The notes under the pieces: generated by a model
Databases searched by the model: none
Seen by the model: only the letters and a program-made list of their open reading frames with translations
Told to the model about the DNA's origin: nothing
Program-made: the position numbers and the translations under genes
Shown: piece by piece, positions 12,126 through 25,267 of the stretch
Layout of the letters: each line of letters starts with the position of its first letter
Numbering within the stretch: position 1 is the stretch's first letter
Assembly (NCBI RefSeq): GCF_933775445.1
Contig: NC_065875.1
Coordinates: 1,550,001-1,614,000 of the forward strand
Origin: Argentina anserina
Taxonomy: Eukaryota > Streptophyta > Magnoliopsida > Rosales > Rosaceae
DNA length: 64,000 nucleotides
Direction: 5' to 3'

Positions 12126-12428
12126 TGTTATAATTGCAGTATACTTCTCGTAGGGCTGAGCCCATATTAATTAGTAGGAAGAACAAGGCATGTCGGCCCA
12201 GTCTAATGGATAGTTATCATCTATCAGTTATGCAGTTCACAGAGTCAGAGGTAGTTAGCATTGCTTCTCTATATTTATGTAATCTATGCATTTATATTAG
12301 ACGATGATGAATGAAGAACAATCTTAGTAGTAGTATTCTTTATCTTTTTAGAAGTAGTTAATCTTCATCCCAACATCTCATGGCTCCTGGTAGAAATCAC
12401 CAAACCAACAATACAAATAATACATAGC
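12126..12428 (+). mobile_element. possible Copia-type LTR and gag remnant
   Basis: A segment beginning tgttataattgcag and ending cccaaca at 12375 has the look of a short Copia LTR (ggctgagcccatatt, ctctatatttatgtaatc, atgaatgaagaac). Just after it a frame starts MAPGRNHQTNNTNNT and stops, like a Copia gag start. No clear primer-binding site or second LTR was found. The call rests on general appearance. Confidence 0.35.
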
Positions 12429-13145
12429 CTAGATAATATATATGATCCTAACAGATTGCTATGACTCCTATGAGGAAGGGAACAAGAAGTAGGGCTTGGA
12501 ATTTACCCTTGGCCCCTTGCCAATAATTGACTTTTTCAGATGAATAAAACAAGTAAAGAAAATGTTCTTAAGTCGAAGAGATTAACTGCATATAAAGAGT
12601 AATAAGATCGATCAGCCTATATATTAGGGAATTTAAATTTCCAATTAATTGTTTGCAACACCCCGCAGGTTAGATTTGATTCTACCCCATGAGTTCTGAC
12701 CATTTAAAAACAATGATGGGTATCCTCCCTCGTTTACTTATCATTCGTTTGTGAAAGGTTAGAGTCTTACGGAGGTGCTAAAATCTAAAAATTAAAGAGA
12801 ACACGTACGTATAACGTATCTCCAAATCAATCGATGGTATATATTTCTATATTAACACCATAGTATCAAACCATTCGGCCATCCGGATACTGATAAAAGA
12901 CACACTAAATATATTTACAACTGATTGGTAATCATCATTTATTTGTTTTCACCCCTAGATAATTTTTACCAAGTTCTTATTATTATGGAAGCATGTGATT
13001 ATGTGACATATTGTTTTTCATGGTGACTTGGTCACATGGAAGTTTATTTGCAGCAGATTTCAGCACGGCTGGTTTTACCTCTTTTACCTAATGCTTTACC
13101 TTTAACATGGTAAAGAATGGTGTGTATTAGCCATTAGGTAGTACC
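12429..13145. other. intergenic, nothing recognised
   Basis: AT-rich sequence without long frames, clear repeats or family resemblance. Confidence 0.5.
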
Positions 13146-13150
13146 GAGAC

Positions 13151-15915
13151 TGTAACGACCCCAAAATTTCAAGCTTAAAAACTCAAAATTTCAAAGTCGT
13201 TAAACACCAAACAATTTCAACGAATCGAAATCATTTAAAATGCCACAGCGGATCATCTCTGAGTTCAAAATACAACTCAGTTAAACCGATTATTACAACC
13301 CAAATTATAATTCAATATTATAACAAATGGAATTGCGTAATCCTCACAACAAACTCACAAGATAGTCACACAAAATCCTCACACAAGCTGGAGATAAATA
13401 ACTTCAAGTCCTATGAGCGGTCCGTCAATTCCCGCTAATCCACACCTGCGGAGTTATCCACTACACCATCGAATTGGTGCACCGGGATTGTAAACACAAA
13501 CCCGGTAAGCTTTACAGCTCGTATGAGTAAAATGAAAATATAACTCGCTTATTAATATATATACGAAAATCCACAAATCAAACAAATATAAATGCACTCA
13601 TGAGTCAATGGACGGCCCATCTAGTTGTCCCAAAGAAATATGAAAAGAAGCGCTCATGAGAAATTAAGTAACCCTTCTGGTTACCCAAATGCATTTATAA
13701 TACGGGTACCAAGAACGCTGGTACACATCTGTTACCCCTCTCGTAATACACCGCCGATATTGGATAGCCACCCGCTACCCAACATCCAAAACAATCTGAG
13801 TACCCATGAGCAGATAACCACCCGTTACCTCACATGCAGTACTATGGCAGACAGACTAGAGCTCTAACTGTATCGTAACTTTCGCCCGGCCAAAGACTAG
13901 GTTCCGACTTGCCAAACACGTACAATAATCTCACATCATATTGTATCAATCACGTCCGAAGACAAATCAACATTTTAACAATCTCAATGTTAAAAATCAC
14001 GTACAATAATCTCACATCATATTGTACCAAAAATCATGTCCGAAGACAAATCAACATTTTAACAATCTCAATGTTAAAATCACGTACAATAATCTCACAT
14101 CATATTGTACCAAAAATCATGTCCGAAGACAAATCAACATTTTAACAAACTCAATGTTAAAATCACGTACAATAATCTCACATCATATTGTACAAATCAA
14201 AATCACATGCTCGATATTTAAATCTCGTCATCGAAATGACATAAATCACGATAAAATCATAACAGTATATTATATAGCAAACTATATATATATATGTACA
14301 TATTTACCATTTATACAATATATATATAATCCATTATATCGTATACATGTCATATTTCATAAACACGTCCGAAGACAAAAACTCGTCCGAAGACAAAACT
14401 CGTCCGAAGACAAAACATTTTAACAAACTCATGTTAAAACCACGTACAATAATCACACCTCATATTGTACAAAAATCACATCACATGCTCAACATTTAAT
14501 TCTCGTCATTCGAAATGACCAATTCCAATGAATTCATAACAGTATATAATATAGCAAACTATATATATATGTACTTATTACCATTTATACGATATATACG
14601 TAATCCACTATATTGTATACGTGTCGTAATTCAATATTAAAAACTCTTGCAAAAATCTTGGAATCACCGCAAGGGTAGATTCATAAATAAGTGAGATTTT
14701 ACTCACCTTCTTTCCTGCGTGCAACTTCCACGACTATGAAAGTAATTTCCTCACTCGTTTCGTCAGTCACCTAATAGCACGATAAATGCTTAGAAAATGA
14801 TACTTAAAATATCAGGTGACGAGTTCAGCACAGCTAAATGTTGTTCATAAAACATTGTTCACGGAACACTGTTCATGTTTACTAATCACTGTTTTTACTA
14901 AACCACTGTTCACAGTTACTGTTTTACCAAAACACTGTTCAAAGTACTGTTTTGCCATGACACTGTTCACATTTACTGTTACAGATCACTATTCACAGTT
15001 ACTGTTACAGATCACTATTCATGCGGAGTTACTATTCACAGTTACTATTCATTCGGCGTTACTGTTCACCGACCGCCACCAATCATCACCAAATTTCACC
15101 ACCACAACCTAAACAACAACTTCCTAGTTGACACCAAGGTCTAAATCCGAGTCTAAACAGTCCAAACAACGAAGAACATGAAATCAGCACTATTCACAAC
15201 CCTAGAAATTGAAATTTTCATTCGGGTACTTACACTTCGATTTGACTCGATTCCTTTTGTGGGAATGTTGCTGGGACTGAGACAAGCAAAACCCCCCAAG
15301 AATCTTGAGCCATGGTGGCCGGAGGAGGCGGCGCCGCCACAACAGTAACTTCCGGCGGTTGCTACATCGTGTGTGGTTGTCGCCGGAGTGCAAGGCGTAG
15401 CCCAAAAGATGGAGCTCGTCGAGCCCGTCAGTTTGATAGGTGGCACGACACGAGGCGACGTCGGATGGTGGAGAAATCGGCCGGAGAAGGTTTTTGGGTC
15501 GGGTGAACAGTGCCCGAGCTCGGGTGAACAGTACCAGAGCTGATTTTTAGAAAAATCTGATTTTTTGATTTTTAATCTCCTCTCCTTCCTTTTATACTAT
15601 TTCCAAAATCGGAAACGAACTTCCGACGTTAATAACTTTCGCGTCCGACGTCCGATTCGAACGCATGACGTGTCCATGAATTCGTATCGATGAGCTCTAC
15701 GACTTTCATGAAGGAAGTTTTCGCAACCGAGCGACGGAATAAAAGTCGATCTATACGTTGCGGTAACGTTACGTTTTCTAATTAAATGATCCGAGAACGT
15801 TTCCGTTTTCGTTTCGAAATGTCGCAAACCTCCAATTGTCGTCTTGAATTAATTTCACAAGTTTAACACTTTGAAAATACTCGACATTTAGTTTCTAAAA
15901 ATTCGGGTTATTACA
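13151..15915 (-). mobile_element. solo LTR of a Ty3/Gypsy element
   Basis: A 2765-bp LTR with TG...CA ends, flanked by the perfect 5-bp duplication gagac (13146-13150 and 15916-15920). Read on the minus strand it starts tgtaataacccgaa and ends ggggtcgttaca, the same termini as the full elements in this window. It has a TATA box (minus strand, near 15591-15597), short direct repeats around 13950-14180 (acgtacaataatctcacatc and tgtccgaagacaaatc), and repeated actgttcac motifs at about 14840-15070. No internal region remains, so LTR-LTR recombination removed it. It sits at the edge of the minus-strand SEO fragment. Confidence 0.92.
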
Positions 15916-16416
15916 GAGACACCATGGCCCGTGACCAACACAGTCGACCCTTTGCTAAGCACCGCCCATCCACTTTCATTTTTGTAAGAAAGAAGCTTTT
16001 TAATCTTGACTGACGGAGTCCCCATGCTTGTGGCCTTTGGTGAAGAACAGGCTTTCTATCCCCGTCCAGAATCGACCTAGAATGTCGTGGTCATCTTCTC
16101 CTTTGGAGCCTTTTCCGACCAATACTCTAGGTGGATCTTTGCTTCCTTCAAAACAGGATCGTTTGCGAGGGCAGTTGCTTTCTTTGTGAATTGCTGAATC
16201 CATTCGTTGTCTTTACCCCCATAGAAGAAGATGTACTTATTTTCTCGGATCTGTTTTAGGGTAACAAAATTCGTTAAGTCTCATTGTTCAGAACAAAATA
16301 CCTTTTCCTCAACTAATGTGTCATCGTTTCATTATTCTATAATTTGGTCTTTTACTATCCTCATCAAAATGACAGAAGAACTTCAGGAAAGGGTACTACA
16401 TCTCACATTTACACGG
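15916..16416 (-). pseudogene. SEO last-exon fragment, 5' part only
   Basis: Minus-strand copy of the start of the SEO final exon with about 160 bp of the preceding intron. Here the splice acceptor (acag before atccgagaaaataag) is intact, unlike the 10-kb fragment. The frame is broken: an indel in the KIHLELVLVG region, and a sequence change after SVSQD that gives a stop. It ends at the solo LTR. Only a few bases on the far side of the LTR continue the match, so the rest of the exon was already gone or was lost later. The 160-bp intron part is almost identical to the one at 9895-10055, so the two fragments share a source. Confidence 0.85.
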
Positions 16417-18465
16417 TAACACCTTGAGAGTAACATGCAGCTTGTTAATACGTCTATATCAGTATATGCATATATACTACAAGTTTGTATTCTTCAATTT
16501 AATGAGGGCAGTGATCGATATCCTGCCCTTGAATTGGATTCTGATTTAAATTAATCAACTCTACTTGATATACGTACATATAGCAAGAATGGTCAAGAAC
16601 TCGATCAAGAATCAAGATATATATGTAGCAGTAGCACCTTCTATAGGAAACAAGCCAACAACTACATGCTGAGTTGTGGTTTTCAACGCTGGGACAGCAA
16701 TCGCCGGACACTAATATATAATATGAATCAATTATTGCACAAAGTTAAAATTTTATCAAGAGCTAGCACGGACGTCGATTTTTCATCTATCTTGGATAGT
16801 TCAAATCACGAAACCCTTGCGTTTAATTTGTCAGCAGTGATGCAAAATATAGATTTTTGTGGTGCCATTTATGCAGGTGCGATATAATGAATGATATTAT
16901 GAACTGGTCCAATAGATCACTATGGGTTTTCCTGGATTCACATGTTCAGCTTTACTTCTTTATTGACGGGCACAGGCATATTTCACGCTTTACTGGGAAA
17001 AAGGACACTGCAAACGCAAAAGATTGACAAGCGACTTCACGCTGGGCTATCAACATTATATATATATATATGGCTTGGCACTACTTACATCAATGTGTTT
17101 TGCGTTTGGGACTTCGAATATATAATCCATGGCCTCTGTTCGTGTTATGTTGCTACTTGACTTTCGTATTCATCATGACTTTTTTCCTGTATATTATCAG
17201 TTAGGCCGGGGAGATGCCTATAAAGTCATATTATGCGTATGCTCTGATGCAATAATGTTTAATCTAAATTACATGATTATTAAGTTTTTACAGATGTTAA
17301 CAATAGTACTCGTTCATTTGACATTTAATATTACAAGAATGCATTAGGGACAATACTGCGGATGACACAAGTGCTTTCACTCTTATTCAGTCTTCACGAT
17401 CATATGGGCATGTCTTAAAGAGGCTCTAGCTACTGGCGTTTTGAACGGGAAATAACTTCTTGCAATTAAATTATCAAAGGAACTGCTCGATCGATCATTC
17501 AATCAGAATCGAATTTTCTATCTAATTCTGGAGCGGCAAGCGAGAAGATTAAATAGCTAATAATTAGCATCTGATGATTTCTCGATTGATCTTCAAGCGA
17601 TAGAAAGAAGGAGACTTTTCTCTGTGTCTCCTATGAGTCCTATCGAGGCATGTGAATTCTGAAATGAATGGTACGAAAGGTCCAGGACTCCATGCGCTTC
17701 ACGTACATCCTCACCTCTCCAAATGTGGTGATCTTTGGTCTGAAAGCCTTTTATCTGTAATATGCCCCTACTTCAATGTAATTCAATAGTTATCAAACAG
17801 ACCTTTCTTAGCCTCAACCACTAACGTCACCGTCAAGAGATTCAGACAAGGTTAGGGTTTCCATTGATTTTTTTTTTTAGCAATCGGGTGAACAAGACGA
17901 GTTTCGATTCATCTACAATTTTGTTAATTGGGTCTCTACCTCTCCCTTTGTGTTGCACGTTGTTACAAGAACTAAAAGAGCTTAGTCATAGATGACATAT
18001 ACATGGAAAATACTAGTTCCAAGTATACCGAATATCGTGAATAATAATTGATATACTTTATGATCTCAGCGAATATATGAGCCTAGTCGGATCGATTCAT
18101 GTCGACGGGCGTCTTTTAATGATTGTTTCATCAGGATAGTTCAAAAGATGCTCATCTAGCTAGGGTTGTAGGAATATCAAATAAACTCGATCTCATTCGA
18201 TTACCTCGTCTTTCTCAGCTTCTATAGTTGATCAATATAGTTGCCATTCCTAATATTTGTCATCCATACAAACTAGTCTAGATGCTTGCGTCCAAACTCT
18301 ACATTATATGCATATGTTAGGAATGTAAATTAATTATATCGAACCATTCATACTTTAAGTCAATTTTTAAAGGTCATCACTTAGCAAAAAAAATTGAGAT
18401 TTAACTCTAAACAACGGTTGGTATGATTCGAGGCTGAGTATGGAGCTTCACATAGTCACAACTCT
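16417..18465. other. intergenic, nothing firm
   Basis: Frames are short. Two faint coding-like scraps occur. Near 17410-17470 a translation reads like the ATP-binding start of a receptor kinase but holds a stop. Near 17670-17720 one reads GPGLHALHVH. Neither is long enough to call. Confidence 0.4.
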
Positions 18466-18599
18466 TACCAACTCGCCCCGCAAGTGTTGGCATTTTCCTT
18501 AAGTAGTTGATTAATTAATTTAATTAGGGTTCATCAATCAATTGCATGTTTAGATAGGCAGTTTAATTAAAGAGTTAATGAGTCCATTAAGTATATATA

Positions 18600-18647
<48 letters not shown>

Positions 18648-19030
18648 TAAGCTAACAAGTATGTCATGTATGTCATCCATATATGACATCAAGTATCTTT
18701 CGTTCTTGTATATATCGCAACGTGCAAGACAAAATGAGAGTAGAGACGAAACAATATATATATAATCAATTATACTTGTCTTGTTCAATTGATTGCTAAA
18801 AAAATAATGAAGACCCTAGCCTTGTCACACTCCAGTAATTAATAACATCGCATTATCATGAAGGAGATCTAGAGGACATGAAAATCGTTCCATGAATGAT
18901 GTCCCCGTCCCCATTCGAGTACGATTGCCTGGCTTTGTACGTGAAATTGTTAATTACAAATGTCTGGAGTCGCGGGACCAATCCACCTTCTTTTACGTAC
19001 GTATCTTTATTCACATGCATGCATGGGACC
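18466..19030. repeat. local duplication, copy 1
   Basis: Two blocks recur in the same order at 21.9-23.0 kb. Block 1 is 18466-18590 (around caagtgttggcatttt and agttgattaattaatt). Block 2 is about 18821-18990 (around cgcattatc, ggacatgaaaatcgtt and gtctggagtcgcgggacc). Between them lie a (CT)n microsatellite and AT-rich DNA. No protein is recognised. Confidence 0.7.
18602..18644. repeat. (CT)n microsatellite
   Basis: About 21 uninterrupted CT dinucleotides within copy 1 of the local duplication. It is absent from the matching place in copy 2. Confidence 0.95.
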
Positions 19031-19445
19031 CCCGGGGACGGGAAAATGAAACTAAATGGCTAAAAAGAGAAGAGAACGGTAACAAAATACATCAAATAGA
19101 ACGGCAGAACTCTATCAATTTAGATTAAATCATTACCAGACGTATTACCTAGTTTTGGACTTAGCATCGGCTACAAAGTTTGATTCGCGAAATCTTGAAG
19201 TTTTGCTAATCCTAATCTCTGTGGTGGCTTGAGTCTTGACACCGAATTTGATATGATAGAGTAAGCTATTAGTAATAAGCTAGGACGTAAATTACTGAGA
19301 AAGGGAAGAAATTAATTAACTAGAGTGTAATTGTCCTACTGGCTTTTATTGAGTGTAATAGTAATTCTTTGTTAAGTTAAAGTCTTTCAATTGTAAAAGT
19401 CGTTTCGATCTCGTGCGAAATTATTAATGGAGTAGTTCTTATTGG
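19031..19445. other. intergenic, nothing recognised
   Basis: AT-rich spacer between copy 1 of the local duplication and the hAT-like repeat. No feature supported. Confidence 0.5.
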
Positions 19446-19694
19446 CAATGACTAAAATTTTGGCGAAACGGAAATATCGAGGATTTGAAATTCAGAAATT
19501 ATTTTAAAAAATAATTAAGTAAATTAATAAAAAAATTATATAAATACATAGAAATTTTGAATGAAACTTTGAGAAATGTTTATTGGATCAATTATCTACT
19601 TTATATCATAAGATATTATTACATAACTATTAGTTCATAATGAGTTATAGTAATTTGAAGTGAAATAATCGTCGAGCATTATTAAAAATCTACT

Positions 19695-19731
<37 letters not shown>

Positions 19732-20550
19732 AAATGGTAGCTAGCTCATCACGCCTTATTTACATATAATACATTAAACATGAAATTACATGAGTGATTT
19801 AGAAGTACATAAATGATTTATGAGGTACAAAATTTTCACTATCTTTATCATATCTTTGAGTAAATTATGAGTATATTGTGAAGAATAATCATTTAATTAT
19901 ACCTCCCCTTTCTAATTTTGCATATACTGGCTTATATGTCAAACATAGGGGTCGTTGGTGATTGACTATTGGTTGTGGTACTGGTAATTCTCATTTTGGA
20001 TCAAGCATTTCTCAACTTTGATCATAACCAAAGCTTTGTGAAGATTGTGTATCAGTTTGTGTCCATATGTTTTCACTTGATTGTATCTCATTAGAGAATA
20101 AATATAGTGGATAATGCATGTTGAATTTCCCCCATAATGGTAAGGTTCATCATTGCTTCCTCCTAAACCAAATGGTTCGATTCCTCTCAACAACTAATTC
20201 AGTTTTATTTCAAATTAGGTGAATGTTAAGATATGAAATGCGATATATAATAAAAAGAGTCATATGTAACCATAAGTCGGTGTAGTAGAGTTGACTTTAA
20301 ATTTTTGCTTGCAAAATGATGGATCAGAGATTCGATTCTTCTAACCAGTGAGTTTTTATTTTATTTGAAGTTGACCTACCACATGGCGATATTATGAAAA
20401 TATCGGGAAATTTCGAAAGTTTTCGGATATATCAGGAAATTTCGAAAATTTCTATCGAAAAATGCTTAGTATGTAACATATATATCTATATGCCGAAAAA
20501 TAATAATTTTCACAAAGATACTGAGGAAATTATGGATATTTCAGTTCCTG
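19446..20550. mobile_element. hAT-like non-autonomous repeat, copy B
   Basis: Matches 6935-8014 along its length with many substitutions and small indels. The left end is caatgactaaaattttgg; the right end read inward is caggaactgaaatatcc. An (AT)n run at about 19700-19724 is expanded here. Flanking 8-mers do not match, so the target duplication is lost or this copy's border is misplaced. Confidence 0.6.
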
Positions 20551-21119
20551 GTAGAACGATGAGTCCACATTTGAATGGTTGAATGCATGATTGGCAGAAT
20601 GAATTTATCATTATCACGATTACTTGGTAGAAACATGAGAGATCGATCTGCCGCAAATAAAAAGAAAGAAAGTATCAAACTTAAAACTTATATTTGAAAG
20701 TGATTGTTTTTTTTTGTCGTTTCTGCTTCTTACGTGATGTTTTATTTCAAATTTCATTAAATACAAGTTTGAACTAGAAATTAACACGTTTTGATTGGCG
20801 CACATTCTCGCATTGGAGGAAGAGCCAGACATATTTCCCAATGCGCCTATAAATATGCTGCTTAAACCACTTAGAAAAAGGTAATGTGTTCCTAAGTCAT
20901 TAACTCTCGAACTTAAATTCCGTACCAGATTCTAACTTGAGCTTCGGAGGAAAGGTCGGCATACCGCTGACTTTTTGACTTTGACTCGTGTTGTGTGCGG
21001 GTCACACTGAGCTGATACATCAGAATACAAGGCTACAAAGTTAGGTCCCTTGGATTTAACTCCCGTAACACATATACTTGAGAGAACTCAGAGAAGAATG
21101 GTTTTCAAAATCACATAAC
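20551..21119. other. intergenic, nothing recognised
   Basis: Contains a moderately GC-rich segment (20900-21060) leading into the degenerate repeat block; possibly retrotransposon-derived. No frame or family recognised. Confidence 0.4.
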
Positions 21120-21860
21120 GTCATTATCATATAGGCGAGTCACCGTGGGTGGCGTTAATGGTGATACCCGAGCAATCAATGAGGCTACTAGACCGGATTG
21201 CTTACCAGTTGAGCTTACTAGGGTTCCAGTCACCGGTCTAGCGGCCAGAATAAGAGGAGATTAAGCTAGAGATCACCCCAAGTCCCTGGTCGAGAAGATT
21301 CCTTGGGTGGGGAGTTTCGTATCTTCATCTTTGGCGTAAATATCCATGTTTAAATTACACGAGACCTGGGCTGGCCAATACATGGCCATGAAGGGTGACC
21401 TAGGACCTTAGGGCTACACACATGGGTTAACTAGCGCGCTCAGAGCGTCCATGGATCTAGCGTGATCTAGATATGCTTGGGTCAGATACTAACTGCTAAC
21501 TCATGTACTGACCGCCCGGTCAGGTGCTAACCATATGGAGCACCCATAGATCTAGTCAAGGACCTCTGCATCAGACGCATGGGTTAACTAGGTTCGTAAG
21601 CGTCGTCGACCTAGAGTGTGGCTTAGGACCTGAAGAGTGGGCGGGGTCTCAAAGTTAGAGAGGGTTAACTAACAAACGCAGTTAGGCGTGTGGGTTAAGT
21701 AACATCAGAGCATCCCTAGACCCGGAGAGTGACCTAGGATCTCGGGACTAGGCTCGTGAGTTAACTAACACGCTCGAAGCATCCATGGATCTGGAGAGTG
21801 GCATGGCTCGGTGATTTACTTTAATCCGAAGTAACATGGCGAGTCCCCAGTCAATTACAA
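21120..21860. repeat. degenerate internal repeats of unknown origin
   Basis: GC-richer than its surroundings. Variants of a block around ggttaactaacacgctc, then agcatccatggatctgg and agagtg, recur at about 21425, 21582, 21665, 21690 and 21758, interleaved with gacctaggacct-like words. Spacing is irregular (about 25-160 bp). There is no open frame. It could be an old satellite or the internal repeat of a retroelement. Confidence 0.5.
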
Positions 21861-21889
21861 CTCTCTCTCTCTACCTTCACAACTGTACT

Positions 21890-22986
21890 CATTTTACAAC
21901 TCGCCCGCAAGTGTTGGCATTTTGCTTAAGTAGTTGATTAATTAATTAAATTAGGGTTAATCAATCAATTGCACGTTTAGATAGATAGTTTAATTATAGA
22001 GTTAATGAGTGTATTAAGGTCTTTTTCTTGAACTCAAAAGGCTATTTGTAGTCCCTTGGCTATATTATGACACACTAAATCAACATTATTCATTGATTTA
22101 ACATCAACCGTCTACAACCCAAGTGTGATAGAAAGTATACCTTTAATATTATTGATGTACCTTATAATTTCTATACTATCATTTAATTACAATTTTCCTC
22201 TAATATGTGTTTCTATAATTATATAGCCGAAAGACTATGAAAACTAAAATTAATTAAAATTATCTTATAATTAATGAACGATTAAGTTTTATCTTATTTC
22301 ATAAATTAAAATTAAATTTACATAACATCTTAACTAATTTAATTTTTATAAATTGTATTTAATGGTTTAAAAATACTAGTACTCATGATTATTCAGTGTA
22401 TCAGTCAATATATCCGAATATAGTCATTTACATGTATTTTAATTATTCTTATTTCCAGAAGTTTTAAAGTTGAAAATTATTCACTGTATTGTAAATGATT
22501 ATTATATGTTGCTTTATTTTTAATTTAGTTATTAGTTTTAACAAGTGATTTTTGTTAGTTTTTTATAAATTATTAATTTTATATCGTTAGTGTTATAAAT
22601 TTAAGGAGTTATTACTTTAAAAACATACGAGTTTAATTCGAATTTAGTAATGTAGTATATTATTTTAAATAAAAATATATAATTATTTTATTTTAAATAA
22701 TGAAAAAAATATATTCACTAAATAATATTGATATATATTTATAAAAGTATTTATTAAATAATAATAAAAATAATTTTCATGATACTTCTTACACACTTTT
22801 GGTAGACTAGCACACTAGCCCACCTGAAAACCTACTCTTGTCTCAATCCAGTAATTAATAAACATCGCATTATCTTGAAAGGAGATCAAGAGGACATGAA
22901 AATCGTTACATGCCCTCCCCATTTGAGGACGTGTGGCTGGCTTTGTACGTGCAAATGTCTGGAGTCGCGGGACCAATTCACCTTCT
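21890..22986. repeat. local duplication, copy 2
   Basis: Block 1 (21890-22016) and block 2 (about 22842-22986) match 18466-18590 and 18821-18990. Between them is about 800 bp of very AT-rich DNA absent from copy 1, so either an insertion split this copy or the spacers diverged. Confidence 0.7.
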
Positions 22987-24828
22987 CATGCATGCAAATG
23001 TCGAGTTCTAGTGATATCGCACTTTCATCTTCGTACCATATTCACACAAATGCAGACATATAATATGTGGTCTGTACTAGAAAAAATCACTAAAAAAACT
23101 TGTGCTTCAAAAGAAGTAATTCAATTCATCAAAAATCATAATAATTCAAGGACCGATCTTATCATCTTCTCAACACAGAAAAAATAAATAGATGAAAAAA
23201 GGACCTTGCTTTTGGCATTCATACACACATATATAAGTCGAATTTCGAAAGGTACTTTTCTTCGCCAAATATTAGAACATTTTCTCGGATGAGAACATTT
23301 GACCTTGTTACTTCATCAGTGATCCATATATATGTTGTCAAACTAATTAACCAGATATAATTAAGTTGACGAATTTTGAGTTAGAATTTGCTTGCAGAGA
23401 CCAGTACGTACCGTATAATTAATTTTCACATTGTTGATTTAATGTTGGTGTAAAGGCACAAACACACACACACACACACATGTATGTGTGTATTCTGCAT
23501 GCAGATAATGAAGAATAGAGACGATCGAGTACGTACCATACAATTTTTTAGGTCATGAAATAGTTTTCAAAATATTTAATTTCGATCGGTGATCGATCTC
23601 AACAATCCGTACGTGTTCATACATCTCTTTGAAATTATAATATCCTTATTCCCTCTCTTTTCCCCAATGTTTTTGTTAGATTATCTCATAAAGATCAGAC
23701 AAAATGAGAATAACATGATGCTTGTCGAAAAAATGTGAATAATAGAATTGATGTGAAAAGCCAGCCAGATACGTCTTTATAGTTTTTCGGAGCTGCACGA
23801 AACCAATTGTGTGTTGCGGTTTGTTCATGTGGATTGGGAGTAAGCAGAAGTCTAGAAATAGACAAATAAAGCAATGGACGGAGAGAGAAGGTGATCGAGC
23901 GAGTGCGAGTGTGAGACCAACTTCAGAATGAAAAACTAGCTAGGCTAGGACCGCAAACAAATAACTGTTGTACATATTTTCGATCTCAAAAACAAAGAAC
24001 GTGTAACACGAGCTAGGGTAGAGTTGACACAAAACAACGACTAATGAATCGAGACTATTTGTCTTGTTCTCTTCATTGCCATAAAACAAAATTTTCATTT
24101 GTCTCGTAAGCACTTGATCGAGATCTAAATCTGACTATCATCCTGAAGCTCGATGAAGACAAGCAAAGCTGTGATAAATTATTATACATAGATCTATACA
24201 GTTTCGGATGAAGCAAGCACAGTTCGCATATGCGATCGATATGTATGCACAGCGCGTTGAGATGTATATGCGCGTACCCAGCTAAGTGAGCTAGCCTGGG
24301 AATTTTTCTACCATTCACATTCACCCTTGAAAGAAAAGGTTAAGTATTATTTGTTCCAAGATTGGAGGAAAACAAATTTTAAGTGTCCCATTCCACGCAA
24401 AACACAATGAGGAATATGTTTTTAAGTTGCAGCGTCTTTTTTCCAGTAAAGACTAAACATGCCATAAAGAAAGAGGGAGTAAAAATTTAGAGGCTGAATC
24501 ATTGGTCCATGTACGTTGACACAGATCGAGCAACGTGCAGCACAAAGTGAGAGCATAGAGAACCAACAAAATAATTGATTGAATTTGTCTTGTTCACTTA
24601 ATTGCTCTATATATATATATCAAGAATGAAGATTTAATCTGAAATTACATAATAATAATTCAATTTTAGCACACTTTTCGGTCAAATTTTCACCATAAGC
24701 GAGTCAATATTTAGGTATGTTATTCAATATCATCTCAATAAAGTTTTATTCAATTTGACAATGGTTTGAACTTTCAAAATTAAGATTTACACGAACGGTT
24801 CATGTTGATCAGTTTTAATTTATTCATT
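22987..24828. other. intergenic, weak echoes of the local duplication
   Basis: No gene. Two short stretches, about 23985-24085 and 24520-24610, repeat motifs from 18720-18800 (gagcaacgtgcagcacaaagtgaga-like, and cttgtcttgttca before attgc). They may be further decayed copies of the same unit. A (CA)n run is at about 23460-23480. Confidence 0.4.
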
Positions 24829-24833
24829 GATTT

Positions 24834-25218
24834 TGTAATAACCCGATTTTTTCAAAAAGTTCAATTTGTATGAAATCATTGAATTTTATGAACTTGGAAA
24901 TTTTTTTAAATCACATTTTTTTACTTCACTACGTTGTCGATTCGAAAAACCGAACCGTCTTCGGAAATCTAAATTTGAAAAACGTTACGTTTCCGTGACG
25001 TAGGAGTCGACTTTCACCCCATCGCTCATTTCCAAAAACTTCATTCAAGAAAGTTGTAGAGCTCGTCGATACGAGTTCGTGGACACATCACGCGTTCTAA
25101 TCGGACATCGTACGTGAAAGTTATTAACGACGGAAGTTAGTTTCCGATTTTAGAAAATGGTATAAAAAGGAAATTTTAGGGATTAGGGTTTCCATTTTCG
25201 GAAACCCCTCACCGCAGC

Positions 25219-25267
<49 letters not shown>

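Noticed and set aside
17410..17480. Receptor-kinase-like translation (EALATGVLNGK, stop, LLAIKLSK)
   Set aside because: Too short, contains a stop, and the downstream reading does not continue as a kinase.
17670..17720. GPGLHALHVH resembling a Cu/Zn superoxide dismutase motif
   Set aside because: The match is about ten residues and the following sequence lacks the next SOD motifs; probably chance.
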